Shown in pieces: positions 25,412 through 34,324 of a stretch of DNA of 64,000 nt (position 1 is its first letter; each line of letters opens with the position of its first letter). The notes under the pieces were generated by a model. It was not told where the DNA came from. It made no database searches and was given only the letters and a program-made list of their open reading frames with translations. A program made the position numbers and the translations under genes. The DNA is from Holophagales bacterium (GTDB lineage Bacteria; Acidobacteriota; Thermoanaerobaculia; UBA5066), in NCBI GenBank assembly GCA_016716705.1, contig JADJVF010000037.1, forward strand, positions 62,001-126,000. Reading direction: 5' to 3'.

Positions 25412-27675
25412 TCGAACGTCCTGTACTTCTTCCGGAGGCGGAGCCGCACCAGCTCGGCCGCCGTGTTCACGACGAACGTCATCAGGAAGAGAAGGAGGGC
25501 CGCCAGGAAGAGGACGCGAAAGAGCGTCCCGCCTTCCGGCGCCTCGGGCAGCTCCACCGCGATGTTCGCCGAGAGCGCGCGGAACCCGTTGAAGATCGAC
25601 GAGTCCATCACCGGGGTGTTCCCGGTGGCCATCAGGACGATCATCGTCTCCCCCACGGCCCGGCCGAAGCCGATCATCACGGCGGAGAAGATCCCGGGCG
25701 AGGCCGTCGGGAGGACCGTCCGGAGGGCCGTCTGCCACCGCGTGGCGCCGAGGGCGAGCGACCCGGCCGTCAGGCCCGCGGGGACGCTGGAGAGGGAATC
25801 CTCGGCCACGGTGAAGATGATCGGGATGACGGCGAAACCCATCGCGATGCCGACGACGAGGGAGTTTCTCTGGTCGTACGTCAGCCCGAGAGCCGTCAGG
25901 AGGAAGTGCCGGTAATCGCTTCCCAGGAAGAATCGCTCGAACTCGAATCCGAGCCAGATCGCGAGCGCCCCGCCGGCCACGACGAGCGGCACGAGGAGAA
26001 CCGCCTCCCAGCCGTTGGGAACCCGGGTCCGGACGCTCGCCGGCGCCTTCGCCCACGCCGCCGCCGCCAGGACGGCCAGGAGAGGGATGACGACCGGCAT
26101 GAGGAGGATGCCCGGGACGATCTTCTCGACCTGCGGTGCGAGCCAGAGCCCGGCGATGAAGCCGAGGACGACGCTCGGGAGCGCCGCCATCACCTCCACG
26201 ACCGGCTTGACCACCGACCGAAGGTCCGGGTGCATGAACTGCGAGGTGTAGAGAGCTCCGGCGAGCGCCAGCGGAATCGCGAGGATGAGGGCGTAGAACG
26301 TCCCCTTCAGCGTCCCGTAGATCAGCGGGGTCAGGCTGAACTTCGCCTCGAAGTCGTCGGTTCCGCCGGTCGACTGCCAGACGTAATCGGGCTGCGCGTA
26401 CCCCTCGTACCAGACCTTCCCGAAGAGCGACTGCCACGACACCTCGGGGTGCGGGTTCCGAAGGGCGAACTGGTGGAGCTTGCCGTCCAGGGAGGCGGCG
26501 AGGACGGCATCGGCCTTCGGCGCGAAGACGACGGCACCGAGGGGGGCCGTCCCTGCGGCGAGTGACAAGAGGGACTTCCCGGTCGTGGCGTAGTGGACTT
26601 CGACGCCTCCTCTGGCATCCCCCGTCACGAAGCCCTTGTCCCGCCGCGAGGCCGAGAAACCCGTGACGGCCGCCTCGTGACGCCGGAACTCATGAATCCT
26701 CGCCAGCCGCCTGGAGTCCCCTTCTTCGGCCTGGACCACCTGCCAGGACGAGACCCGCCCAGCGGCATCGCCCGACACCAGGGTCCGGTCGCCGTTCAGG
26801 AAGCCGAGGACCGTGACAGCCGTCCCGGGCGCCGACGCGGCGACAGTCTCCTCCTGCTTCGGGTTCTGCTCGTCGCGGAGGTCGAACCGGACGATCTCCC
26901 CCGTCGAAGTGCCGGCGAAAATGTCCTGTCCGCGGACGTCGAGCGCCAGGGACGTCACGTCGCCGGACGCGGCAACGGGGAGGACGACGCGCACTTCCTC
27001 CCGGGTCGACTCGCCCATCAGGCTCGTCTTCTCGACGACCCTCACGAGAGTCAGCTCCCGCGGGCCCGTCGCGACGAGGGCGATCGGCCCGTCGGGACCG
27101 CGGACGTACTTGAAAACCCCGGCAGGCTTCCCTGCCGGGTCGACGATCACCGGAATCCCAGGCCGGACGGACGGAGCCACGCGCCTCTTTCCCTCGTCGT
27201 ACGCGACCTCTGTCGAGACCGCGACGGGATAGAGGCGGCCGTCGGAAAGCCCGAGAACGATGAGTTCCGGCTCCGGGGCGACGGCCTTCACGACGGTGGC
27301 CTCGCCGAGGCCCGGGAGATCCGTCGCGGTCGCTTTGCCCCCCGCCACCGGGAGGACGAGGAGGCCGCTCGTCGTCGCGACGAAGGCCTCCTCCCGGTAT
27401 TCGTCGACGGCCAGCGCGAGAGGAAACGTTCCGGCCGGCAACGCGCCAGCCGGAACAGCATTGGCCGAGGGGGGTCTCAGAAGCGGCCAGACCACCCCCA
27501 CGATGACGAAGAGGATGGCCAGGATCGCGGCGATGATGACGACGCCCGAGAGCGTGACGAAGCGGGTGGCGAGCCGGTCCGCGACGTTCCTTCTGCTTGC
27601 CGACCGAGCGGCGGCGGCCCTTCGGCCGGGTGCCGGCGGGCCGCCCGAAGGCGCGCTCTCGAGCCTGGAAGACAC
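25408..27675 (-). CDS. pstC: Phosphate ABC transporter permease PstC with large periplasmic insert
   Basis: 755 residues from GTG 27675, more than twice the length of E. coli PstC. One N-terminal helix (about 38-65) is followed by about 330 residues of repeated beta-strand-rich sequence that look like a WD40 or beta-propeller domain (SLALDVRGQDIFAGTSTGE, VTVLGFLNGDRTLVSGDAAG, LGAVVFAPKADAVLAASLDG). The permease core comes last, with LPSVVLGFIAGLWL and the EAA loop AGSLALGATRWQTALRTVLP. The insert should sit in the periplasm and may contact PstS or sense something. It is coupled to pstA by a 4-nt overlap. Confidence 0.94.
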   Translation of the reverse strand: MSSRLESAPSGGPPAPGRRAAAARSASRRNVADRLATRFVTLSGVVIIAAILAILFVIVGVVWPLLRPPSANAVPAGALPAGTFPLALAVDEYREEAFVATTSGLLVLPVAGGKATATDLPGLGEATVVKAVAPEPELIVLGLSDGRLYPVAVSTEVAYDEGKRRVAPSVRPGIPVIVDPAGKPAGVFKYVRGPDGPIALVATGPRELTLVRVVEKTSLMGESTREEVRVVLPVAASGDVTSLALDVRGQDIFAGTSTGEIVRFDLRDEQNPKQEETVAASAPGTAVTVLGFLNGDRTLVSGDAAGRVSSWQVVQAEEGDSRRLARIHEFRRHEAAVTGFSASRRDKGFVTGDARGGVEVHYATTGKSLLSLAAGTAPLGAVVFAPKADAVLAASLDGKLHQFALRNPHPEVSWQSLFGKVWYEGYAQPDYVWQSTGGTDDFEAKFSLTPLIYGTLKGTFYALILAIPLALAGALYTSQFMHPDLRSVVKPVVEVMAALPSVVLGFIAGLWLAPQVEKIVPGILLMPVVIPLLAVLAAAAWAKAPASVRTRVPNGWEAVLLVPLVVAGGALAIWLGFEFERFFLGSDYRHFLLTALGLTYDQRNSLVVGIAMGFAVIPIIFTVAEDSLSSVPAGLTAGSLALGATRWQTALRTVLPTASPGIFSAVMIGFGRAVGETMIVLMATGNTPVMDSSIFNGFRALSANIAVELPEAPEGGTLFRVLFLAALLLFLMTFVVNTAAELVRLRLRKKYRTFE

Positions 27676-27687
27676 GGCTTCGGTTCT

Positions 27688-28656
27688 CTACTTGAGGAGC
27701 TTGGCGAGCTCTTCCTGCTCGATCTTCGACGGCAGCGGGAAGTAGCCGTCCTTGACGACGACTTCCTGGCCCTCCCTGGAGAGGACCAGCTTCAGGAACT
27801 CGCCGACGAGCGGGTCGAGCGGCTTGCCGGGGGCGCGGTTCACGTAGACGTAGAGGAAGCGGGCGAGCGGGTAGTTGCCGGAGTAGGCCTCCTCGGCGGT
27901 CGCCGGGTGGCACTTGTCGCCCTGCTTCGCGGCGACCGGCACGGCCTTGACGCCTGCCGTCGCGTAGCCGATGCCGGAGTAGCCGATCGCGAACCGGTCG
28001 ACGGTGACGCCCTGGACGACGGAGGCCGACCCGGGCTGCTCCTTCACCTCGTCCTTGTAGTCCCCGTTCTTCAGGACGTGCTCCTTGAAGAAGCCGTAGG
28101 TCCCGGAGGCGGAGTTACGGCCGAAGAGGCTGACGGGGCGGTTGGCCCAGTCGCCGGTCAGGCCGAGCTGGCCCCACGACTTCACGTTCTCCTTGTAGCC
28201 CGAGCGCCGGGACTTGGAGAAGATCCCGTCGACCTGCTCCACCGTCATGCAGGCGACGGGATTGTCCTTGTTCACGAAGACGGCGAGGGCGTCCACGGCG
28301 ACCCGCACCTGGGTCGGCTTGTAGCCGTACTTCTTCTCGAACTCGTCGATCTCGCTCCCCTTCATGGCGCGCGACATCGGTCCGAGCTGGGCGGTGGCCG
28401 AGATGAGCGCCGGCGGGGCCGTCGAGGAGCCCTTCCCCTCGATCTGGATCTTCACGTTCGGGTACGTCTTGTTGAACTTCTCGGCCCAGAGCGTCATCAG
28501 GTTGTTGAGCGAGTCGGAGCCGATCGAGCTCAGGTTTCCGGAAACGCCGGGCACGGGCTTGTACGGCTGGATGGCCGGATCCACCTGGACGGTCTGGCCG
28601 ACGGCCGAGCCGGCCAGAAGCGCGGCGGCGAGGATTGCGGGGGCGGTCTTCGTCAT
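27688..28656 (-). CDS. pstS: Phosphate-binding protein PstS
   Basis: 322-residue periplasmic binding protein that captures phosphate for PstCAB. The start is ATG 28656 with GGAGGAA upstream; an in-frame ATG further up would precede the signal peptide MTKTAPAILAAALLAGSA. Phosphate-contacting segments are present: IGSDSLNNLM, GKGSSTAPPALI, and GRNSASGTYGFFKEHVL. It is the first gene of the minus-strand pst-pho cluster and is divergent from the porin gene, with a Pho box between them. Confidence 0.96.
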   Translation of the reverse strand: MTKTAPAILAAALLAGSAVGQTVQVDPAIQPYKPVPGVSGNLSSIGSDSLNNLMTLWAEKFNKTYPNVKIQIEGKGSSTAPPALISATAQLGPMSRAMKGSEIDEFEKKYGYKPTQVRVAVDALAVFVNKDNPVACMTVEQVDGIFSKSRRSGYKENVKSWGQLGLTGDWANRPVSLFGRNSASGTYGFFKEHVLKNGDYKDEVKEQPGSASVVQGVTVDRFAIGYSGIGYATAGVKAVPVAAKQGDKCHPATAEEAYSGNYPLARFLYVYVNRAPGKPLDPLVGEFLKLVLSREGQEVVVKDGYFPLPSKIEQEELAKLLK

Positions 28657-28715
28657 TCTGTTCCTCCTTCGGGAATCCAATACGGCGGCGAGTCTTCCCG
28701 AGGGCGGACGGGACA

Positions 28716-28744
28716 CTGTTACGCCCAGGTTAAATCTGTGTGAA
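28716..28744 (+). promoter_or_regulatory. Putative Pho box (three 11-bp-spaced half-sites)
   Basis: CTGTTAC (28716-28722), AGGTTAA (28727-28733) and GTGTGAA (28738-28744) repeat with an exact 11-bp period, as in PhoB binding sites (consensus CTGTCAT, 4-bp spacers). It lies between the divergent pstS and porin starts, where phosphate-starvation control is expected. The repeat direction points to the porin, but pstS may share the site. Confidence 0.65.
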
Positions 28745-28871
28745 GCGAGCGCCCCGAGCCCGTCCGCGGGGGTCGCTCTCTTTACATCTCCTTCAAGCCA
28801 TCTGAACCGTGCCCTCCGGTGGCTCTCCGAGACTCCCCCCGGTTTGTAACGATCTGAAAAGGAGAGACGGA

Positions 28872-30193
28872 ATGCACCCGTTCAAGCTTCGACACATCAT
28901 GGGAATCGCCCTCGCGGGCCTCCTGCTTCTCGCCAGCGCCGCCCAGGCCCAGGTGAACCTCCTCTGGTACAAGGAGGTCGCCAAGGAAGGCCGGATCTAC
29001 GTCTTCAACGACCCCAACAAGTTCCAGGCGTTCGAGCTCTCGGGCGAGATGGGCATCTCACTCACGCGCGTCAACTTCGGCCCAGCCGGCGAGACCGTCG
29101 TCTTCGACAACGAGGCCGCGCTGGACCTCTACAACTTCAAGCACAACCGGGACGCCGAGGTCCGACCCTACAAGGCGCCGAAGGCGCCCACCTTCCCGCC
29201 CCCGACGACCCTCAAGGTCGCCGACGGTGAGCTGAAGTTCGGACTCCTCCTCCAGGCCTGGTACATCATGGACGACTCCGCGCCCCTCCACCGGCTCGAG
29301 CTCCTACGGCAACCCGACCGGCGTCAACGACCTTCCGCCTCCGCCGCGCGGAGATCAAGCTCGCCGGCAAGATCACCCCGGACTGGGGATTCGAGGTCAT
29401 GTTCGACCCGGCCAAGGGGATCAGCCCGCAGACGTCCGGGACCGACGGCAAGGTCCTCCAGGACCTGGCGATCAGCTACATCGGCCTGAAGGGGCACGAG
29501 TTCACCCTCGGCCAGAAGAAGATCGCCCTGACCGAGGAAGGGATCCGCTCCTCCTCCGAGCTCGACTTCATCGAGCGCGCCCTCATCACCAAGAACATCT
29601 CCGACCGTCGTGAGACCGGCCTCTTCTACAAGGGCGAGTTCGGCGAGAAAGTCGGGGCGTTCGCCTCTATCACGAACGGCACCGCCTCCAACGTCAACAG
29701 CGACACGAACGACACCCTCTTCGCGGCCGCCCGGATCGACTTCAAGCCCGTCCACGGTCTCCTCGTCGGCGCCTCCGGCGGCACGGGCGCCGTCCAGGGC
29801 GGCGCCTCTCACCTCGGCCGCGAGCGCCTCGGCGTTCACCTGAGGTACGTCGGCACGGACCTGCCGATCATCCTCTCCGCGGAGTACGGGTCCGCCACCG
29901 ACGGGCAGGCCGGAAAGGCCGACCTGAAGCGGGACGGCTGGTACGTGTCGGGCCTGTACACCTTCGCCAGGCAGTTCCAGTTCGGCCTCCGTTACGACGA
30001 CTACGACGCCAACAAGGACGTCGACGGCAACAAGACCACGGCGTTCACCGCAGGCTTCCACTACCTGATCAAGGGAAAGAACATCAATCTGAAGGCCGAC
30101 TACGAGAGCTTCAAGCAGGACAACCGGAAGGTCAACGGCGTCCTCGACGAGAGCTACAACCAGTTTGTCCTCGGGGCGCAGGTCGCGTTCTAA
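28872..30193 (+). CDS. Phosphate-selective porin (OprP/OprO-like), frameshifted
   Basis: Outer-membrane channel of about 440 residues. Signal peptide from ATG 28872 (ALAGLLLLASAAQA). The first frame covers the N-terminal strands to about 29285; the second, to 30193, has alternating beta-strand sequence such as KITPDWGFEVMFDPAKG, LGQKKIALTEEG and FQFGLRYDDYDANKD, and ends in the aromatic outer-membrane signature GAQVAF. Two single-base shifts between about 29285 and 29335 are needed to connect the parts through a Gly/Ser-rich segment. GGAG lies 7 nt before the start. Divergent from pstS behind the Pho box, so it is probably the entry port for phosphate or polyphosphate under starvation. Confidence 0.87.
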
Positions 30194-30217
30194 CCCCCGG
30201 TCCCGGATCCCCTCGAA

Positions 30218-30246
30218 GGCCCCCGGCGCCCGTGGCGCCGGGGGCC
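30218..30246. terminator. Strong GC hairpin between convergent genes
   Basis: Perfect 13-bp inverted repeat with a CGT loop: the left arm (30218-30230) and right arm (30234-30246) are exact complements beginning GGCCCCCGG. It lies 24 bp after the porin stop and before the end of the convergent hydrolase gene. No clear T-run follows, so it may work as a bidirectional barrier or with Rho. Confidence 0.7.
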
Positions 30247-30298
30247 GATTCGTCTTCCCGGGCGTCGCGATCAGCCCTTGCCCGGGCCGGCCAGCCGG

Positions 30299-30859
30299 TC
30301 AGGCCGCCTCGTCGACGAGGCGGCGCGACGGGAGCGACTCGGGAGCCAGGTCGTTGAGAAACGACGAGAGGTGAAAGGCAAAAACCGAGGGACGATCGAC
30401 CATCGGGAGGTGGCCGGCCTCCAGTATGAAGAGGAGGCGTGCCTGGGGCAGGGCGGTCCGAAGGCGCCTTCCAACAGCGGGCGGCGTGATGGAATCCTCG
30501 GTCCCCCAGAGGAGGAGGACGGGCGCGTCGGCCCTGCCGAACCCGTCCCTGGGGTCGTCGGAACAGCCCGAGAGAACGACGCCCCCCACGCGCCCCCGAT
30601 TACGGCGGGCGAGCTCGAGCGCGACGATGCCGCCGTGCGAGCTCGCCACGAGGACGAGGGACCGCATCTCGTCGCGAAGCTCGTCCTCGAGCCGGTCCGC
30701 GACCTGAATCGGAGATTCCGCGTCCGCGCGACCGTACGGCAGGTGCGGGACGAGGGATGAGAACCGCTCCGGAAGCCGGTAGAGGACGCTGTCGAAGTCG
30801 GAGGGCTGACCGAACGGCCCGTGGAGAAACACGACGAGGGGATTGCGTGAATCCATCAT
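30299..30859 (-). CDS. Alpha/beta hydrolase
   Basis: 186 residues from ATG 30859 (MMDSRNPLVVFLHG), with AAAGGG upstream. Alpha/beta hydrolase fold: the oxyanion segment FLHGPFG, nucleophile elbow VASSHGGIVAL (variant of GxSxG), acid near LLLWGTEDSITPP and catalytic His in LEAGHLPMVDRP. It is a small cytosolic esterase or peptidase-like enzyme of unknown substrate. A longer frame exists upstream but is Arg/Ser-rich and unlike the family. Its position after the GT21-type gene is probably incidental. Confidence 0.82.
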   Translation of the reverse strand: MMDSRNPLVVFLHGPFGQPSDFDSVLYRLPERFSSLVPHLPYGRADAESPIQVADRLEDELRDEMRSLVLVASSHGGIVALELARRNRGRVGGVVLSGCSDDPRDGFGRADAPVLLLWGTEDSITPPAVGRRLRTALPQARLLFILEAGHLPMVDRPSVFAFHLSSFLNDLAPESLPSRRLVDEAA

Positions 30860-30929
30860 CCCTTTGTCCTCAGGCCGGTTCCGCAGAGCCGACGCATGGA
30901 ATGTCCATCGCCCGGCCGTCAGGCATCGC

Positions 30930-32162
30930 TCATGCGTTTGCGAACGACTCCGGCCGCTCGACCTCGACGAGAACTGTCCCCTTGCCGATCCGGGCACGGT
31001 GGCCGTGCCAGACAACCGTCTTCGAAACGAATGGGACGGCCTGGGTCGCCAGCTGCAGGAGGTCCTTCAGGGGCAGGACGAGGAGCTCGACGAAACCCAG
31101 GGGCGTGCCACAGATCCGTCCCAGAAGGCTCGCCTGGAGCATGCGGAGGAGAAGTCCAGCGACTGCGAGCAAGGCGACCGCCCCCGCCCATGGCGAGCCT
31201 CCCGCAACGGCGATCAACGCGGCGAGGAGCGCGACAGGGAAGGGGTTCATCAGCAGCTCGCCCGCGAAGAGGGACTTCGAGAAGGCGTAGCGGATCTTCC
31301 CCCAGCGCACCTGCCGGTCGAGGGCGCGTGCGACGGTGCGCCGCTCGATGACGTTGGTGACGACGACCGGCGAGAGGACGACGCGGTAGCCTGCGTCGCG
31401 GACGGCGAGGCCGATAGCCTGGTCCTCGGCGAGGACCTCGCTGAAAGCGGCGAATCCGCCGATGAGGTCGTGGACGTGCCGCGGGAGCGCCATCGACTTG
31501 CCCACGACGCACGGCGTGCCGCTCCAGGCGGCGAGGACGTTGCCGGGAACGACGAACGTGAGGAGGTGGAGGCTCTCGACGGCGGCGCCGAGGTCGCACG
31601 CGCCGGCTCCGATGAAGAGGTTCGAGACGCAGCCGACGCCTGGATCGTCGAAGAGGGCGACCGTCAGCGCGACGTCGTCGGGTGCGACGCGGACGTTGGA
31701 GTCGGAGACGAGGAACACGTCTCCATGGGCGACGCGCGCAGCGGCGACGAGCCGCTCGACCTTCGGGTTTCCGATGCGTCCGGCAGGCGCGCCGCCCACC
31801 ACCAGGACGAACGGGGCATCCGGGAAGCGCGCCCTCACGCGCGCGACGACCTCGAGGGCCGGGTCCTTCGGGTCGGCGACGGACAGGACGACCTCGTAGT
31901 CGACGCCGCGGAGAACGGCGAAGGAGGCGAGATTCTCCTCGAGGCCGTCGTCCAGGCCCCGGAGGGGCTTAAGGATGGAGAGCCGCGGCCGGGCCCCCGT
32001 GAAAGCGGCCGGCTGGGAAGAAGGCCGCTCGGCCCGCGCTCGCGGGCCGCGGCGGAAAGGGCGTTGCCTCCGCCTGAGCCGCGACAGGAGGAAGACCGGC
32101 AGAGTCGTGACGACGAGGCCCGCGAGGGCGAAAGCGGCGAGGACGAGCGCGGCGGGCGTCAT
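30930..32162 (-). CDS. Ceramide glucosyltransferase-like (GT21/HpnI-type) membrane enzyme
   Basis: 410 residues from ATG 32162. An N-terminal helix anchors a GT-A domain with RLSILKPLRGLDDGLEENL, the metal site FLVSDSNVRV (DxD-like), the third acidic motif FSEVLAEDQAIG and the product-binding RQVRWGKIRYA. This (Q/R)xxRW signature defines ceramide glucosyltransferases and the hopanoid enzyme HpnI. Two or three C-terminal helices follow. It likely transfers a sugar from a nucleotide donor to a lipid such as ceramide or a hopanoid derivative. Start and stop overlap the upstream PHP gene (ATGA). No other hopanoid genes are nearby. Confidence 0.82.
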   Translation of the reverse strand: MTPAALVLAAFALAGLVVTTLPVFLLSRLRRRQRPFRRGPRARAERPSSQPAAFTGARPRLSILKPLRGLDDGLEENLASFAVLRGVDYEVVLSVADPKDPALEVVARVRARFPDAPFVLVVGGAPAGRIGNPKVERLVAAARVAHGDVFLVSDSNVRVAPDDVALTVALFDDPGVGCVSNLFIGAGACDLGAAVESLHLLTFVVPGNVLAAWSGTPCVVGKSMALPRHVHDLIGGFAAFSEVLAEDQAIGLAVRDAGYRVVLSPVVVTNVIERRTVARALDRQVRWGKIRYAFSKSLFAGELLMNPFPVALLAALIAVAGGSPWAGAVALLAVAGLLLRMLQASLLGRICGTPLGFVELLVLPLKDLLQLATQAVPFVSKTVVWHGHRARIGKGTVLVEVERPESFANA

Positions 32163-32923
32163 GCCGAGGCCCTCGCGAAGCCGGGGAGGCCCTCGCACGG
32201 CTCGGGCTCCAGATGCGGCGCGGGGGCATGGGCGGGGGCGAGGAGGCGCGTCAGGCCGAGCCCCTTTCCCTTCCGGAGCGCCGAGAGGACCGCCTCGGGG
32301 CGCTTCTCGCAGTCGAGGAGCGTCTTCCAGGCCCACAGGTGCGGGGCGCGGTGGAAGTCGCTGTTGCCGAGGAAGGCGAAGCCCGCCTTGCCGACCTGGG
32401 GGAAGAGATCCCACCGGCAGGCGAGCTCCCAGAGGTGGACGAGGCCCTTGACGTCGTCCTTGCGGTTCCAGAGGTAGAACGTGTTGGCGAACCAGTCCGA
32501 CTGCTCGTTCGGGTGGCACGCGACGGTGATGGCTCCGGCATCGCGGGCACGCGTGAGCATCTCCTCGACGCGGCCGTCGGCAGAGACGAAGTCGTCGAGG
32601 CCGAGGGCGAGGGCGTGCGCCGACCGGCCGCCCGTGAAGCCGTTCCGCGTCAGCTCGACGCCGGGGAGGACGAGCATCCGGTAGGTATCCCAGGCGCGGC
32701 GCGCCTCCCGCTCGATCTCGGAGCGGTAGGCGTCCCACTTCTCCTTCGTCACGGAGAGGCGCAGCCGGTGGGCCGCCTTTCCGAGGAAGGAGTCGGAGTT
32801 GACGACGTGGTCGGTGATGGCGATGACGTCGTGCCCGGAGCGGCCGAAGAGGTCGACGACCTCCGGCAGCGAATGCCGGCCGTCCGACCACGTCGTGTGG
32901 ATGTGGAAGTCGCCGAGCAGCAT
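32159..32923 (-). CDS. PHP-domain metal-dependent hydrolase
   Basis: 254 residues. Polymerase-and-histidinol-phosphatase fold with metal ligands in LLGDFHIHTTWSDG, AITDHVVN, VLPGVELT, VACHPNEQ and FLGNSDFHRAP. It is probably a phosphoesterase; substrate unknown. Translationally coupled to the downstream GT21-like gene by a 4-nt overlap, which hints at a shared pathway (for example removal of a phosphate from a lipid intermediate), but this is inference. Confidence 0.85.
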   Translation of the reverse strand: MLLGDFHIHTTWSDGRHSLPEVVDLFGRSGHDVIAITDHVVNSDSFLGKAAHRLRLSVTKEKWDAYRSEIEREARRAWDTYRMLVLPGVELTRNGFTGGRSAHALALGLDDFVSADGRVEEMLTRARDAGAITVACHPNEQSDWFANTFYLWNRKDDVKGLVHLWELACRWDLFPQVGKAGFAFLGNSDFHRAPHLWAWKTLLDCEKRPEAVLSALRKGKGLGLTRLLAPAHAPAPHLEPEPCEGLPGFARASA

Positions 32924-33004
32924 TCCGAATTCCCCCTTTTCGGAACCCGACGATCGGCCTGGAGGCTGAGGGCGGCGTGTGGGGGCGGTTACGGGGCTGT
33001 TAAA

Positions 33005-34303
33005 TCAGCGGCCCTGCCGTGAAGGAAGCGGCCGGCCCAGGTAGCCGGAGGCGAGGCGGCGGAAGGTCCGGGCCGACGGGCGCTCTCGACGCGCGAGGGT
33101 CTCGCGATCGAGCTCGAGGAGGCCGAAGCGCGGCTCCCACCCGTCGAGCCACTCGTAGTTGTCGACGAGCGACCAGTGGAGGTAGCCGTGGACGGGGAGA
33201 CCCTCGGCCTCGGCTGCCTGAAGGACGGCGACGTGGAACTCGAGGAACGCGGCCCTCTTCGTGTCGGCGGCGTCCGCGAGGCCGTTCTCGGTGACGAGGA
33301 GGGGCTTGCCGAGCGAGGCCGCCTGGCGAAGCAGCGGCAGGAACGCCTCCGGGACGACCTCCCAGCCGTTGTCGGTGAGGCCGCGGCCGAGCGGGTCGCG
33401 GTAGGCGAAGGAGCCGATTCGCCCGCCGTCGCCGAGGAACCGCAGGTGCAGGCGCGAGTAGAAGTTCACTCCGAAGAAGTCGAGAGAGGCGGGAAGGCCG
33501 GGCCGCTTCCCGGCGAAGCGCGTGAAGGGAGGCAGGTAGGCGCTCCAGCGCCCCTCGCCGAAGGCGTCGAGGAGCGTCTGGTTGTAGAAGCGGTTGGCAA
33601 CGCTGACGAGAGCCCGATCGAAGGGGTTTCGCGCCCGCTCCGGAGCGAAACCCATCATGTTGTGCGCGACGCCGATGGCGGCACCGGGGACCGCCGCGCG
33701 GATCTGGGCCGCTGCCGCCTCGTGCGCGGCGAGAAGGTGGTCCAGCGCGCGGGCTGCGTCGCTCGCGGACGCGATTCCCGGCGGGACCTGCCCGTCGAGA
33801 AAGCCGCCCAGGACGAGGACGAGCGGCTCGTTCAGGACGGTCCAGCAGCGCGCCTTCGGCCCGAGCGCCCTCGCCGTCCGCGCCGCGAAACGGGCGAAGG
33901 CGTCGACGGAGGCCGTCGAGGTCCAGGGCGTCTCGGCGTGGAACCAGCGCGGGTGGGTGTAGTGGAGGAGCGTGACGACCGGCTCGAGGCCGAGCGCGTC
34001 GAGGCGGACGACGAGGCGCGCGTAGCGTTCGAGAGCCGCCTCGTCGAACTTCCCCTTTCTGGGCTCGACGCGACTCCACGAGACCGAGAAGCGGAACGCG
34101 TTTGCACCGAGGGAGGCCGCGGCCTCGGCATCCTCCTCGTATCGCTCCCACGAGCCCGCGGCGCGGCCGCACGGCCCACCGCGGGTCCTGCCGGCCGACT
34201 CCCAGTCAGTCCAGTCGCACGGGTCGTTCCCTTCCACCTGGTAGTGCGACACCGCGACTCCGAAGAGACGGGGACGGTCGGCGAAGGGGAAAGGGGCGGG
34301 CAC
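33005..34303 (-). CDS. Glycoside hydrolase family 1 (beta-glucosidase-like)
   Basis: 432 residues. (Beta/alpha)8 glycosidase that retains configuration: acid/base Glu in CWTVLNEPLVLV and nucleophile Glu in PLLVTENGLAD. The N-terminal substrate segment VAVSHYQVEGND, the FRFSVSWSRVEP motif and LHWSLVDNYEWLDGW are all family hallmarks. No signal peptide, so it should act on imported oligosaccharides or glycosides in the cytoplasm. It lies 81 bp upstream of the PHP gene and 21 bp downstream of a histidine kinase gene on the same strand. Confidence 0.93.
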   Translation of the reverse strand: MPAPFPFADRPRLFGVAVSHYQVEGNDPCDWTDWESAGRTRGGPCGRAAGSWERYEEDAEAAASLGANAFRFSVSWSRVEPRKGKFDEAALERYARLVVRLDALGLEPVVTLLHYTHPRWFHAETPWTSTASVDAFARFAARTARALGPKARCWTVLNEPLVLVLGGFLDGQVPPGIASASDAARALDHLLAAHEAAAAQIRAAVPGAAIGVAHNMMGFAPERARNPFDRALVSVANRFYNQTLLDAFGEGRWSAYLPPFTRFAGKRPGLPASLDFFGVNFYSRLHLRFLGDGGRIGSFAYRDPLGRGLTDNGWEVVPEAFLPLLRQAASLGKPLLVTENGLADAADTKRAAFLEFHVAVLQAAEAEGLPVHGYLHWSLVDNYEWLDGWEPRFGLLELDRETLARRERPSARTFRRLASGYLGRPLPSRQGR

Positions 34304-34324
34304 GGCGAGAGATGATCGCCTGAT

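Noticed and set aside
22730..26437. A 1235-codon minus frame spanning phoB, pstB and pstA, as a possible giant fusion
   Set aside because: It contains the PstA N-terminus and the first codons of PstB and PhoB, but the stretches between are out-of-frame shadow. It arises from frameshifts, not a fused protein.
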